From Quillaja saponaria (lineage: Eukaryota > Streptophyta > Magnoliopsida > Fabales > Quillajaceae), in contig CM055605.1 of the NCBI GenBank assembly GCA_029379385.1, forward strand, positions 14,357,001 through 14,421,000: DNA of 64,000 bases, given 5' to 3'. The notes beneath the pieces are model-generated. The model did no database searches. It was not told the DNA's origin and worked only from the letters and a program-made list of their open reading frames with translations. Position numbers and translations under genes: made by a program. This document shows, one piece after another, positions 36,259 to 48,159 of this stretch (position 1 is the first letter of the stretch; every line of letters begins with the position of its first letter).

Positions 36259-38950
36259 TGTCATAACCTGATATTTTAATGTACTCCTTAAAACATTTGT
36301 ATGTAACTTGTTTGACTAAGTAGATAAAATTTTACTCAAATTAGAATTAAAATAATAAACACTTGTGTATATATACATGTAATTAGGAAATTAAGTTTCA
36401 CTATATGATTGATTAATTTAAAAACTTGAAAGTTATATATGTAATTTTTGTAGATATGTATAATATGTATGTGATTAAAAGATCAGGGAAATAAATAAAT
36501 AAATAATGATGTTAAATCTATATTATATTTATATATACTATAAATAATGAAGATTAAATGAGAACCATAAAAATGAAGCTCTTGATTTTGACTTGCAAAC
36601 ATTTTTGTCTTTTATGCAAATCACTTCTTTTTTTTAATTTTTTTTTATGTGCACTGCCTCTAGCTTCCCTATGATTCTACCAAGTTCATTTGCTTTCTTT
36701 TCTTCTTCTTGACACCACATTCAAGTTTAATTCATTAGTTTTAGGTGTAGTGAAAATCTTTCTTTTGGTAGCTGAGTAAAGGTAAGATTTTTTTTCCTCA
36801 TTTCCTTCCTCTTTGTTCTAGCTTGTCTCCGTCCCCTTTGATGCCATGTGTGCCATATTTTTTTAGTGAGTGTATGCTCTGTTTTAAGCCAAGAAAATTC
36901 CAGTTGTGTATGTGAAAAATTCTACCTGTGAGCTTCAAAGTTTTGGTGTGGGTGTGTGACTGTGTGGGGTAATTGTGCTAGTCAAAGAAAAGGGAGTTGT
37001 CCAACTTTAGCAAAGGCTATTATATGCCTTGTTTTTAGTATACTTTGTAGTCATGAGCAAGGAGAGCAAGCAGTAATTATGGTTAACAAGTTTTCTTGGC
37101 TAAAATTCTGTTGTATTCTCAGGGATTGTATGAATCAAGGTGGCTAGCAGCTACCAAGCATGTTGTAAGGCTTGGGATAATTTGAACTACTCCCAAGCTC
37201 AAGTATAAAACAATTTTGGAGAGCAAATCTTGATTTTAAGGTGTTATGGAAATAGGGAGTTAGGTGCAGAAATTTTATTGTCTGAGAACTTTGATTTAGT
37301 AAATTAGTAATTGTTAGATGTAGTGTTGTGAAATTCTAGTTTGGGTGAATTTGTTATAAATCATTTAAACTTAATTAGAAATGAAAAGTAAGTTAGTGGA
37401 AGTAACCAAGTTGTGTTTTAGGAATTATGTTGTTGTTTTGTACATGAAATTTTAAACAATTAGTGAGTTGATTAGGGGTGTATAATTCATGTTTGGATGA
37501 AAGTTACAGAATTATCTCAAAGAGTTAGTTGTAATTCTTTTAAACTCAGCTAGGAATATGAAGTAAATAATTTAGGATTCAAGTAGGTTAATATAGCAAA
37601 GTTAAAGACATACATTAAAAATTAGAATCAGAATCATGTTAATATTAAAAAGCTTGATTTAAGCTTTGATCAAAAACTAGATAATTAGATTAATTAAAGT
37701 CAATAATTGATATATGAATAAAAGGAAATTTATGAGTTAGAGGGGTTTATTAAGGTATGTATAATTAGATATACATATATGTGCAAGAAAGTAAATATAT
37801 CTTTAAGTTGTTTAATAAAAGTTTAGAAGGAATGAGTTTCTAAAAACCATATTAAGTGTATTTATGTAAATTAAGAAATCGTAAAGTGAACTTTGAAATG
37901 ATTGTTGTAAATAACATGGATTGATGATTTTCAGCTCCGGATCATGTTGAAGATATTCCAACACTTTCGCAGACTAGATAGACTGATGAATTGCATCTTT
38001 GAGCTTTGTGAGTGAATTACGTGCACTTTGAATTATTTTTGTTTAATATAGCTTGTGGTTGATAAAGGCCAACAAAGTGAAATTTTTTGATAAATGTTTT
38101 AAAAAAAATAGAATGCTCAGCCCCGGTGGGATGGATTTTGTATGGAGATTAATCTGTTGTGCAGGTGTGTAAATGCCTGATGAAGGTGTGATACTGTTGT
38201 ATGGGGCTAAGTTACTCATTGGCCCTTTGCTTGCTTTGTATGCTTTGATTGATTTATTAAAGACTGTGAATTCCATATATTTGAATTGATTTATATGTGT
38301 TGTGAAACATGTGAATCTTGACTATATGATGATTACAATTACATGTGTGTACTATTAAATTTAGTCATGAGATGTATTGATACGTGTGTTGATTGATGCT
38401 AGTACTCTTAGGGTACGTTGTTTGCTCACCAAGTCCTTGTGACTCACACTTTCCTTTGTGATTTTTTTTTTAGTATTAGGAACACAATGATCGTCGCTTA
38501 AGGACTCATGACTTGCCTACATAGTAGCGGCAAGGTATATTTCCGATCACACATTTGAAGCTTAATGGACGAGATTTGCAGTCACTTTAGGTGTTATGTA
38601 TTATTGTGTATATTAGTTAATTATGGTTATTTGATGTGTTACTAGGAGCAAAGCTCCTCTGTGTATTTTGACACTAGGGTTTATTGTTGACTTGTAATCA
38701 TTTTATTTAGATATTTACTATTGGCATGTTCTACTTTAGGGGGAACCTTTACCGAATTTTCATAAAAATTTCAATAAAAATTTTATGTTTAATAATAAGT
38801 CATGATTTTATTTTAATGTAGTAAAGTTTTCCTAGGTTTTAGTTAAAAGTGTTTAAGAGTCATTGGTACTCGGTAAAAGAGTGTTCAAGGTTACGGTGGT
38901 TTGTTTATCCATTCATCTGGCCAGTCATGCCTTTAATTGAGGGTGTGACA
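36259..38950 (+). mobile_element. Family-T solo LTR, copy G, nested in a LINE
   Basis: From TGTCATAACCTGATATTTTA to GAGGGTGTGACA, 2692 bp, flanked by perfect TGTAA duplications. It separates the zf-RVT and RNase H parts of one LINE. It is shorter than copies C and D, partly because conserved blocks between 37260 and 37900 are reduced. Variable segment about 36600-37260, with no recognised product (the open frame 36956-37147 has no known domain). No internal retrotransposon sequence. Confidence 0.9.
38402..38445 (+). other. Conserved hairpin pair, copy G
   Basis: GTACTC-TTA-GGGTAC at 38402-38416 (one wobble) and the decayed AAGTCCTTGTGACTC at 38431-38445. Confidence 0.55.
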
Positions 38951-39430
38951 TGTAAGAATAAGGCCAATGGTTTTCAATACTTGCCTTATAATTGCCACTG
39001 AGTTCATTGGTATATTATCATATACCTTCGCGCTGTAGGCTTTCCAAGTCTCCTATACAATCAAGCAAGGAGTGATAGATCTTAAATAACCTATAAAACA
39101 AATAGTACCAGCTTACCACCATAAACTAAACATCTCATGTATTGATGTGATGGCGAATGACATGCCAAAACTGTGAAAGAAAAACTTCCAAACATCTATG
39201 GCAATTTGAGAGGAGGTAGATAAATGTTGGCTTGTTTCGATATTAGGAGTTTTACAACATCGACAACAAGATGCCTGCATGTAGAACACGACATTTATAT
39301 TATGCTCTTCCCATCTAAATTAGGCATTTTCTTCCTTAGCAGATGAATTCTCATTTAAAATTTTAGGAATAGGAGCCTCAAGGACATATATAACCTATCA
39401 TTTAGGAATCGAGAACAATTCTTAAATTCC
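38951..39430 (-). mobile_element. LINE zf-RVT part (same LINE as 35364-36258)
   Basis: Minus-strand frames show a zf-RVT core: CCRCCKTPNIETSQHLFTSS near 39260, IAIDVWKFFFHSFGMSFAI near 39190, WETWKAYSAKVYDN near 39040, then SVAIIRQVLK near 38985. The next expected part, the linker to RNase H, resumes at 36253 beyond LTR copy G. The 5' limit of the LINE is not clear; RT and endonuclease were not recognised upstream. Confidence 0.75.
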
Positions 39431-41502
39431 TAGCAAATCTATATAATTAGGTATAGTCAAGTGATTTGTTTCTAGAATATGGGTAAGTGGGTTTGCCATG
39501 GTGATTTACAAATAATCGACAAATGAAATTAGCATCTATTCATATTATCAACCACCAAATAGATTTGATATTTTAATCTTAATGGTACCTATCACTATTC
39601 TCTTCGGTTTCCATTACCCTATAAGAACGGAAAGCGAGAAACCCTATTGGAAGGTTACTTAACGAGGATTAAGATCCCATCATATATACAAATAGCTATG
39701 TGTGACACAAAAAGGCAAAAGTATTTGATAGGTAGATAACTATTATCAGTTTCATCATATGAAATTCCTAATCATATTTATCCATTTAAAATTGTGCAAT
39801 CATGTGTGACACAACAAATTACATAACTTTTAATTAAGCTACTCCCATTATTCACAACAAGTATATCCCAATTTATATAATTCATATGTGACACAACAAA
39901 ATTATATAATCAAGATACCTCATAAGCATCTACTATGCATACACAATACAAATTATCCTAGAATTGTAAATCATTTGTGACATAATAATTTTACAATCAC
40001 AGAATAATTTTCAATATTATTTATAATAGTGGAGTGCTACAAATTCCATTCTTATAATTAATTTTATTACATTTGAATATTTCTATGTTTAATTAAGAAG
40101 GATTCTTGGTCAAATTTAATTACTTTTTTCTAGTCTCATCATACATATATAATCTATATTATCTATGAGCTAAACATGCATCAAAAAATTATAAAATCAA
40201 AAACTATCCACCACCAATTACAACTACAACCCTACCTTCATAACCCATCTATTACAAATCATATTCCACTTCCACAACCAATTACAACTCCAACCCTACT
40301 GTCACTCTAAAAAATAGAAGCTTAGAATCTTAAAAAAGAAGAAAATATTTTAGGTGCCTCTGCTTTGGCCGGTAAAGAGGATGGGAATTGTAGACAGGAA
40401 TGGTACGATGTTGGAGGACTTCAAAATTGGACAATTTAATTTGAGGTTGATTGATGATTTTAGGAATTTCAGTGTAAAAGATGAGGTGAAAGATGAGAAG
40501 AGTCAAGAGTAGTGTCATAGTTAGGGTTGAAAAAAAAGGGAATGACTTTTAATCAAATATTGCCTTTGGGCAGACTGGTTGGCAGCAGTTCTTGCCTTGC
40601 TTATTCCTTCGACCTCCAGTTGGTAACCAATTAGTGGTTAATCCCCTCCGTTATGAGTGAATCCCTACGGCTTCTTCTCAAGCTGAATCTGAAGTAGTAT
40701 AAAACAATAATGGACCAAAAAGGAAGATTCCATTCAATTGGAGGTTATGTAGTTAAGTATGGTTTTTATAATGGAAGACAAAGAGCAATGGATGATTTTG
40801 ATGTGAAAATTAGGGTTTGGATGATTCAGATTTGAATATTTGAAACTTTTATTGCTGTGATAGGTGCTTCTCCTTGTGATTTCTATGCCCTTCAATCAAA
40901 TTATCCAAGATGATTCAGACCTAAAATTTCAGATCTTCTATTCTACCATTATTACTTTTACCGAGTTCTTACTGTTTTTGTTTAAAGCATTTGGTATCTA
41001 GAAGAAAATTATTCAAAAAAATGGTGGATAATCTGGTTTTGGTTGAGAACAATTTCTCAGGAGTTTTAATTTTTTTAGTTTTTCTATTTTTATTTTCTCA
41101 TTTATAAATTGTTTTTTAATAAATAACTAGAATATTTTTTAAAAAATAATATAATAATGTCGCATGGTAATTTATTATTGGTTCATTATTTACATGGGTT
41201 GGCCATATCAAAAACTATTATTCATGTCATTAACCATTAGTCCACGTCACTTTTGTTAGTATTAGTACTGACAATTGGGACTTAATTGGTACAATTTTAT
41301 AATTATGAGAATCCAATTGCAACAAATTGAATATAGGAGACAAAAATAAAATGTGTAAAATTATAAGGACCAAGTGTGTAATTTAGCCTAAATACAATCA
41401 TCCGAATCTAATTAGAATAATTAAATCAAACTCATGCTATGTATCAAATTCATCATAATCACAACAATAAAATCAATATAAATTCATAAACTAATACAGT
41501 TG
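39431..41502 (-). other. Non-coding region between LINE and copia primer-binding site
   Basis: Expected to hold the copia leader and gag start plus any missing LINE 5' part, but no motif of either is recognisable. 39691-39995 carries four spaced TGTGACACAA-like motifs. 41150-41390 resembles a common plant repeat tail (GGGACTTAATTGGTACAATT, GGACCAAGTGTGTAATTTAG). The minus-strand open frame 40518-40330 is not recognised. Confidence 0.4.
39691..39995. repeat. Four spaced TGTGACACAA motifs
   Basis: ATGTGTGACACAAAAAGG, ATGTGTGACACAACAAATTA, ATATGTGACACAACAAAATT and TTTGTGACATAATAATTT lie about 80-105 bases apart, each in AT-rich context. They look like a degenerate subrepeat of a retroelement leader or LTR. 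Confidence 0.5.
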
Positions 41503-41516
41503 GCTCTAATAACATT
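41503..41516 (-). promoter_or_regulatory. Degenerate copia primer-binding site
   Basis: Minus strand ATGTTATTAGAGCCA resembles TGGTATCAGAGCCA, the initiator tRNA-Met primer site of most plant copia elements. It lies directly after the LTR end, as expected for a minus-strand element. Confidence 0.65.
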
Positions 41517-43138
41517 ATAAGGAATTTGATTATGCCAGGCACATCAGAAGATAAAATTGTTGAAACAACCAAATCTCTAGGATCATCTCTATTGTTTATG
41601 AACCAATGTATTTTCTATTAATTTAATAAATGAAAAACTATCTCTTGAAGAAATTAGGATGATCTTAGCTTGATTCATAAGTTGCACAGGGTGTACAATG
41701 CTTAAGTGTCTTCGCACGGATGAATTGACTAAGAGCTTTGAGATGACTGCCAAACATCTACTTGTGTGTTAGCACAACTATTGAGATTTTCTCACGTTCT
41801 AACAAACACTCAACTTGCAAAAACTCTTTGTAGAGAACTTTGGTTATCTATGGCATTTTGAATAAAAGTTACACATAATATGTTTGAGGTCTAATCTCAA
41901 TTAAGTAGGACATAATTGAACTTTAGGTTATAAAATCAAATCCTATCTCTTAGAATTTTAGTCAAAATACGAATATCCTAACTTAATCCTATTTTAAATT
42001 TCAAATACTATTTGTTTGTAATTACACGAAAGCCCAAAACTTCTCTTAATCAAATTACTTCCTTTTGTGTAGGACCCCTTATATTCATATTTAACTGGCA
42101 ATAGGCCTATATATTTTTCAATTAGATCCATATCTAATAAATTTGAGTCAAAACCACTTTTCAATTTAACTATTAATGAGAATTAAAATTAAAATTAATT
42201 ATCGGGTTACCTATAAGTCAATATTGATGCCTAGCAATATATGATGACTACCCATATAATATAAATATATATGTGATCTTTTCCATTGTTAGTTACCATG
42301 CAATTCAATCTTTCTAGTATTCAATATTTCTAATTAAACTTAGAGTATGGTTAACATCAAACCCTAAAGTGTTTAATTTGATGTATATATCTATAAGTCA
42401 CAACGTATGTGGTGAAGGAAATTCTCTAATCCAATTTCACACCGCACCCTAGTCAAGGACTTTTGAGCTTTGTGTTAATTAGATAACATAGGACATTCTC
42501 TCTCTTTACTAGGTATGATAGATCAGACATCTTTCACTTATATACCTCCATATATAGATAGTCATACCCAATATCTATCATTGTATCATCTATGGTGAAT
42601 TATACTTAGATTGTATCAAAGCATGATAACTTATGTATAAGGTATCTATGATGCCTGAAGTCTAAAGATAATTTGCACCAATAAAATAAAGAACTCTCAT
42701 GGATAACTATGTAAAAGTCCATATGAGTGTTCCTTGTTCGACTTAATTCAGTGAACTTGTTCTTTAACAAGCACCTACATGTTATTAAAGTATCAAACTA
42801 CACAACTAAACATGAGATTGATCACACTCAACATTTCAGCTAACATAACATGTACCCATCAAACTAGATCATTAATTCCCATTATTAAAGATCCTATGAT
42901 TAGGAATATTTAAGAACAAAGCTTAAGAAAATATATTTCATAAATATGATCTCATCATGGTTCTTATTTTTATTGCTTATAGTACATGGGATTATCATGT
43001 TCATACTAAAAAATTAAGTAGTAATTAAAGTTTATGATAAATGATAATACCATATAATAATAAAACATATTCATTTTATCAATAACTAAATAAAACTGTA
43101 TTTACAAGTAATATATCATAGATATCTAATGTCATTGG
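41517..43138 (-). mobile_element. Copia 5' LTR, proximal of two tandem copies
   Basis: About 1.62 kb, aligned throughout with 43139-44803 (for example AAGGAATTTGATTATGCCAG, TCTATTGTTTATGAACCAAT, TAGTTACCATGCAATTCAAT, AACAAGCACCTACATGT). Its high-coordinate end is cut short at ATTGGCTCTG. Its last 350 bp match the 3' LTR at 31124-31481. Confidence 0.8.
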
Positions 43139-44803
43139 CTCTGTAAGGAATTTAATTATGCCAGGCACAATATAAATTAAAATTTTTGACATAACTAAAT
43201 CCCTAAGATCTTATCTATTGTTTATGAACTAATATATTTTCTATTAATCTAATAAATAGAAAATTAGTTCTTGAATTGATTAGAATGATCTTGGCGTGAT
43301 CCACAAGTTGCACATAGTGCATAACCTATAAGTGTATCCATACAAATGAATTGACCAAGGGCTTCGAGATGGTTGCCAAAAATCTCCTTATGTCCTAGCA
43401 CAAGTGTTGAGATTTTCTAACGTTCTCACAAACACTTAGCTTGACAAAATTGTCTGCATAGAACTTTGGCTTCTTGTGGTATTTTGAATAAAAGTTTCAT
43501 ATAATATGCTTGAGATCTAACATCACTTAAGTAAGATATAACTGAACTCTAAGTGATAAGATCAAATCTTATCTTATCTCTTAGAATTTTAGTCTAAATT
43601 TGAAAATAGTAACTTAATACTATTTTAAATTTCAAATACCGTTTGTTTTCAATTATATGGAAGCCCAAAACTTTTGTAATAAAATTACATCTATTTGTGT
43701 GTGATCCCTTAGGCTCAAATTAAATTGGCAGTAAGCCATATTAAGTTAATGTATTTTTCAATTAGATTCATTTCTAATTAATTTGAATTAAAACTACTTT
43801 TTGATTTACCCAATAATAAGAATTAATTATTAAATTAAATCTGGGGTTATCTATAAGTCAAGATTAAAGCCCAACACCATATGATAACTACCCAGATAAT
43901 ATAAATATATGTGCGAACCTTTCCGTTGTTAGTTACCATGCAATTCAATCTTTCCATCATTCAATGTTCTTGATTAAACTTAGAATATGAACTAATGTCA
44001 AACCCTAAAGTGTTTAATCTAATGTATCTATATATAAGTCACAACTTATATAAGGAAACCTAAATTCTCTTATCTAGTTTCAAACCATGCTAGCCAGGGA
44101 CATTTTGAGCTATGTCTTAATTATATAACATAGAACACTTAATCTCTTTACTGAAAGTGATAGATCCTTTATTGTGCACTCAGATACCTCCATACATAGA
44201 TAATCATACCCATTATCTATCCTTGTATGACCTATGGTGTATTATATTTATATAGTATAAAAGCATGACAACCTATATACAAGGCATTTATGATGCAATA
44301 GGTCTAAAGATTATTTGCACCACTACAACGAAGAACTCTCATTGACAACTATATAAAAGTCCATATGAGTCTTCTATGATCAAGTCAATTCAATTAACTT
44401 GTTCTCTAACAAGCACCTACATGTTTATTATAGTGTCAAACTACATAAGCGATCATGAGATTGACCAGCCTTAACATTTGAGCTAACATAACATGTACTA
44501 ATCTAGTCAGATCATTAATTCTCATTATTAATGATCCTATGATTAGGAATATTAAAGAATAAAGCTTAAGAAAATATATCTCTTAATAATGATCACATCA
44601 CAGTTCTTATTTCCATTACTTATCTTCTATCGGATTTATTATATTCATACTAAAAAAATTAACTAGTAATTAAAGTACATGATAAATGATAATACCATAT
44701 AATAATGAAATATATTCATTTTATTAATAAATGAATAAGATTGTATTTACAAGTAATATACCATAGACATCTAATGCCATTGGTTTGTAGGGCATACTTC
44801 TAA
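43139..44803 (-). mobile_element. Copia 5' LTR, distal tandem copy
   Basis: Second LTR of the same family and orientation. It extends further at its high end (GGGCATACTTCTAA) than the proximal copy, reaching the true LTR start. The junction with the proximal LTR contains the remnant TTGGCTCTG, which looks like part of a primer-binding site. The two LTRs have diverged by many substitutions. Confidence 0.8.
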
Positions 44804-45675
44804 TGTCATATGTATTTGTTATATGAAACATATGCTCATTTTAAGAAAAAAAAAAAAATATATGGTCTCTTAAAACAATAATTTTGGAGATTTATTCAAG
44901 ACATTATTCTCATGTCAAAGTATGAATAATAATATTTTTTTTATCACAAATAAGTTATTTTCAAATATCATATCCCATGATAAAAATTATAAGGCTTGAT
45001 GGTCCTCTAGGACCACCATAAGCATAGTTCAAGCACAATGGTATATGAGCCAAAGGCTTTCTCTATTTGTAATCCCATGTTTGATTCCAAGACTTCCCTC
45101 TCCTTAAGTGACTAGCCATTGTTGCTGCAAAAGATGCAACTACTACTATTGGGCTTGTTGCTTGAGTAGCCAAATATTGTGTTGTTACAACTAACCGAGC
45201 TATAGCCAGTATGAACGAAGAAGGTGATTTTAATGTTTTTCCTATTGCAATCATTGATTTTGATCGTCCAATTCATTCGTGTTGATTAGGTTATCAAAAC
45301 TAGCTCTGAGATGTTTTCGATGGAAAAATCATCTCTGAAAGCTTCTCAAGAAGATATCATAAAGACGATGAGTGGTGAAGCTGACTAAAAGATTTGGGTG
45401 AGAGAAACTATCCATCGCCTTTGGAAAAAGCACGACGAAGGAAAATGTACCACACCAGCAAAAAGTACACAAAAGGATTTGGAGAAGAGAATTTTTTATT
45501 GAATACTCAATTTGTATAACTAATTTGCTTGATTCTCTCCTTGGATTGATTGTCTAACCCATTTCCCCTATTTATACTCCACTTCCTTAACTAACGATAG
45601 ATAATTATTACATCCAACGGTCCATATAAATTCTTTAGAATTCTCTACAAAATTCTTTCAAAAACTATTCCATAC
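44804..45675 (-). mobile_element. Repeat E, copy 3 (left part), probable LTR
   Basis: Aligns with 6950-8300 of the 6 kb palindrome (GTATTTGTTATATGAAACAT, AGTATGAACGAAGAAGGTGA, TTGCTTGATTCTCTCCTTGG, CTATTTATACTCCACTTCC). It is cut on the left by copia and on the right by the Athila-like insertion, and resumes at 53964. The minus-strand open frame 45254-45063 has no recognised domain. Confidence 0.7.
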
Positions 45676-46705
45676 TAGCTATGAAAAACAACCCTAGAAT
45701 AAAACTAGAACATAGGCTACATGTGAGTTTAATTGCGGTCATATAGGCCACAAAAATTTGTACATAAATATTTGAAACTAAGACATGTATTAAATTAAAG
45801 CAAGAGTCATATAGGATACATGTGAGTGCAATTGTAGCCTTAGAGTAAAACTACTCCACACCAGCTATGGAAAACAACAACATAAGAGAAATAGCCATTA
45901 GTAAATAAGAAAATAACAAGAAAGGAGTAGAATACTAAAAGTTGTCACAGTTTTGGGTTTGGTATATTTTTTGACTTCATCATTCACCTCTATAATAGGC
46001 CTTTGTCTCATAATTTAATATAACTAGGAGTTCTTGGAAATATAGGCCACCATCGCGGAGCTGCATTCATTAGCACTGCAACACCATTTCCTTTTTGTAG
46101 TCTATTTAGGATTCTAACTGCTCATGCCGTGGTGTCCTCATGCAAGAGTTGCGATGCCATCTCCTTTATGTAGTCCATTTAGGACTTTAACTGCTCATGT
46201 TGCAGTGTCCTTATGAGGGCATTACGGCTTCTTCCTTAATGGCACTACAACTAGTAGGTATTTGACTTGAACTTGGTTTCACTAATTTGGACGCTGCGGC
46301 ATTCCTTGGTATGGTGCTATGGTTCTATGCTCTCTAACTTGAATGAGGGAATTCTCAGGCTAAGGCGCAGTGGCACAGCTGTTGTCAAGCCATGGCATAG
46401 AGCTCTCTTTTTTATTCCTTTTAATTTGTCTTTTAGGAGTCACAACGCCATTGTACCCCACGTTGTGGCGCTAAGCTTCAAAGCTTTCCTCTTTGATTAG
46501 GACACTGCAAAGAAACTTTAAAACAAATTAAATAACAAAAACAATAAAAAGTACTCCTAATTGAATTGAAACCCTACAAACTCCTAAACAACCTATACTA
46601 GATAAAGCACTAATTTTAATTGAATTCTAACTCAAAGCTCTAGGATTTAGCACAAAATAGGAATAAAAAAATGTAGTGAAATACTCTATTTTACAGAGTT
46701 TATCA
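45676..46705 (-). mobile_element. 3' LTR of the Athila-like element (truncated)
   Basis: From about 45770 to 46705 it matches 53020-53963 (AAATAGCCATTA, AGTAAATAAGAAAATAACAA, CTCCTAA, ACCTCC and TTTTAATTGAATTCTAACT blocks). It starts on the minus strand TGATAAACTCTG beside a polypurine tract. The 5' LTR is about 500 bp longer, so this copy lacks its terminal part. 45676-45769 contains a rearranged duplicate of internal LTR sequence (GAATAAAACTAG, then CTACATGTGAGTTTAATTG). Confidence 0.75.
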
Positions 46706-46720
46706 CACCCCCTAAACTTA
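46706..46720 (-). promoter_or_regulatory. Athila-like polypurine tract
   Basis: Minus strand TAAGTTTAGGGGGTG directly precedes the LTR start. This is the usual plus-strand primer sequence in Athila/Tat-type gypsy elements. Confidence 0.8.
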
Positions 46721-48150
46721 GCATTTTGCTAGTCCTAAGCAAAAGAAAGAAGACAAACTAAATAGAAAGATGATTAAACTTATCAATGACGAACTAATTA
46801 TTCTCCTAAAATCCTCAAAGTTTATGACAAAGACTTGACTAAAGACAAAACACAACTATAACTTCAAATTTATCATGTTCGGGCAAACATGTGTGTGCAT
46901 GTGTGCAAGGCATCTTAACCAAGGTCAATGACTCCAAAGAAACTTTTACTAGAATAACTAATGGACTAAACTTAACCCGTAGAACTTCGTCTTTCCTTCC
47001 TCTCTCCACTAATGTAGGCTAACACTTAGTCAAAAACCAATAGGTCTTTAATACAACTTGTAATGAATGGCTATGGTAAAGGTTAGATGAAATGGATTAT
47101 TTTAAGCTCAATTACTCTAAGCACAAAAAAATATAAATATATAAAATAAAAAAATTGCAAGTTAAACCTTTCCTTTGCCACCCTTTTGGTGTCAATTCCC
47201 ACTCAACTAAGGCTTAATATATTTTTACTTGCCACCCAATTTTGTCTTTTGTGTAAGCATGAATGCTTCCCACTTTTCCTTTATTTATCTCTCTTTTCAC
47301 CATTTTGTTTTTCTCTATATGTAAAACCTTTGGTTTGCAAATATATAAATACATATATATTTTTTTTTTGAAGGAAGTTATTAAATCTTTGTCCCAAACT
47401 TATTTTTTACGATACAGGGAAGAAGAAAACTTATATTTTCCTTACTTCACTTACCCCAAACTTACTTCAAGGTCATCTTTTTTAATTTAGTTTCAATGCA
47501 TGATTAATGTGCTAAAAGTAATAAGTTGCAAATGGGGTCATTCAATAAAGGATTCGACTACAGTGCAAGAGTACTAGAAAGAAAGCCTTTTGGCTCAAAA
47601 GTCGGTGTCTAAGGATATAAAAACTAGGTGGATAACTGGTCCAAGGATGATCTAAATTATGTTTTCAACTATGCCTCACATAGGATTTCTTCTCAAGAGG
47701 AATTCAAACTAATTCTAGGGTTAAAAATTAGTCTAAGGGATATTCCAACCAAAAAAATGTTCTTTGAAGAACATCAATCCTAAGTAAAAATAGCCTTGTG
47801 TATGAATGTATGATATTTACCCTAATTACAATAAATTAAAAAAAAATTCTTACATCTTTATCAAAAATCAAAGTTCAATGCAGAAATAAGGTATTATCAT
47901 AGGAATAAGAGAATATTAGAACATCAAGATAAAGATAACTGAAATTCCCTACTTAGCACGTTACAGGAAGGAAAAACATTTCAACTTAAAATCCATAATC
48001 TAAACAAATTACATATAAACAATATTGAAGCATTTAATACATAACTAAAATAGTTAAACCACCAAACTTAAACTAAACAGTGTCCTAATGTTTAAAAATG
48101 ATAGAAAAATAAAAATAAAAGACAAAGAGATGAAGACTCCCTCATTCATC
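46721..48150 (-). other. 3' internal non-coding region of the Athila-like element
   Basis: About 1.4 kb between the polypurine tract and the last coding trace. T-rich on the plus strand (47170-47490); plus-strand open frames there are not gene-like. No env-like protein was recognised. Confidence 0.4.
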
Positions 48151-48159
48151 ATAGTCAAT

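Noticed and set aside
39691..39995. Spaced TGTGACACAA motifs as a CRISPR-like array
   Set aside because: The repeats are short and diverged with irregular AT-rich spacers in a plant genome; a degenerate retroelement subrepeat is the simple explanation.
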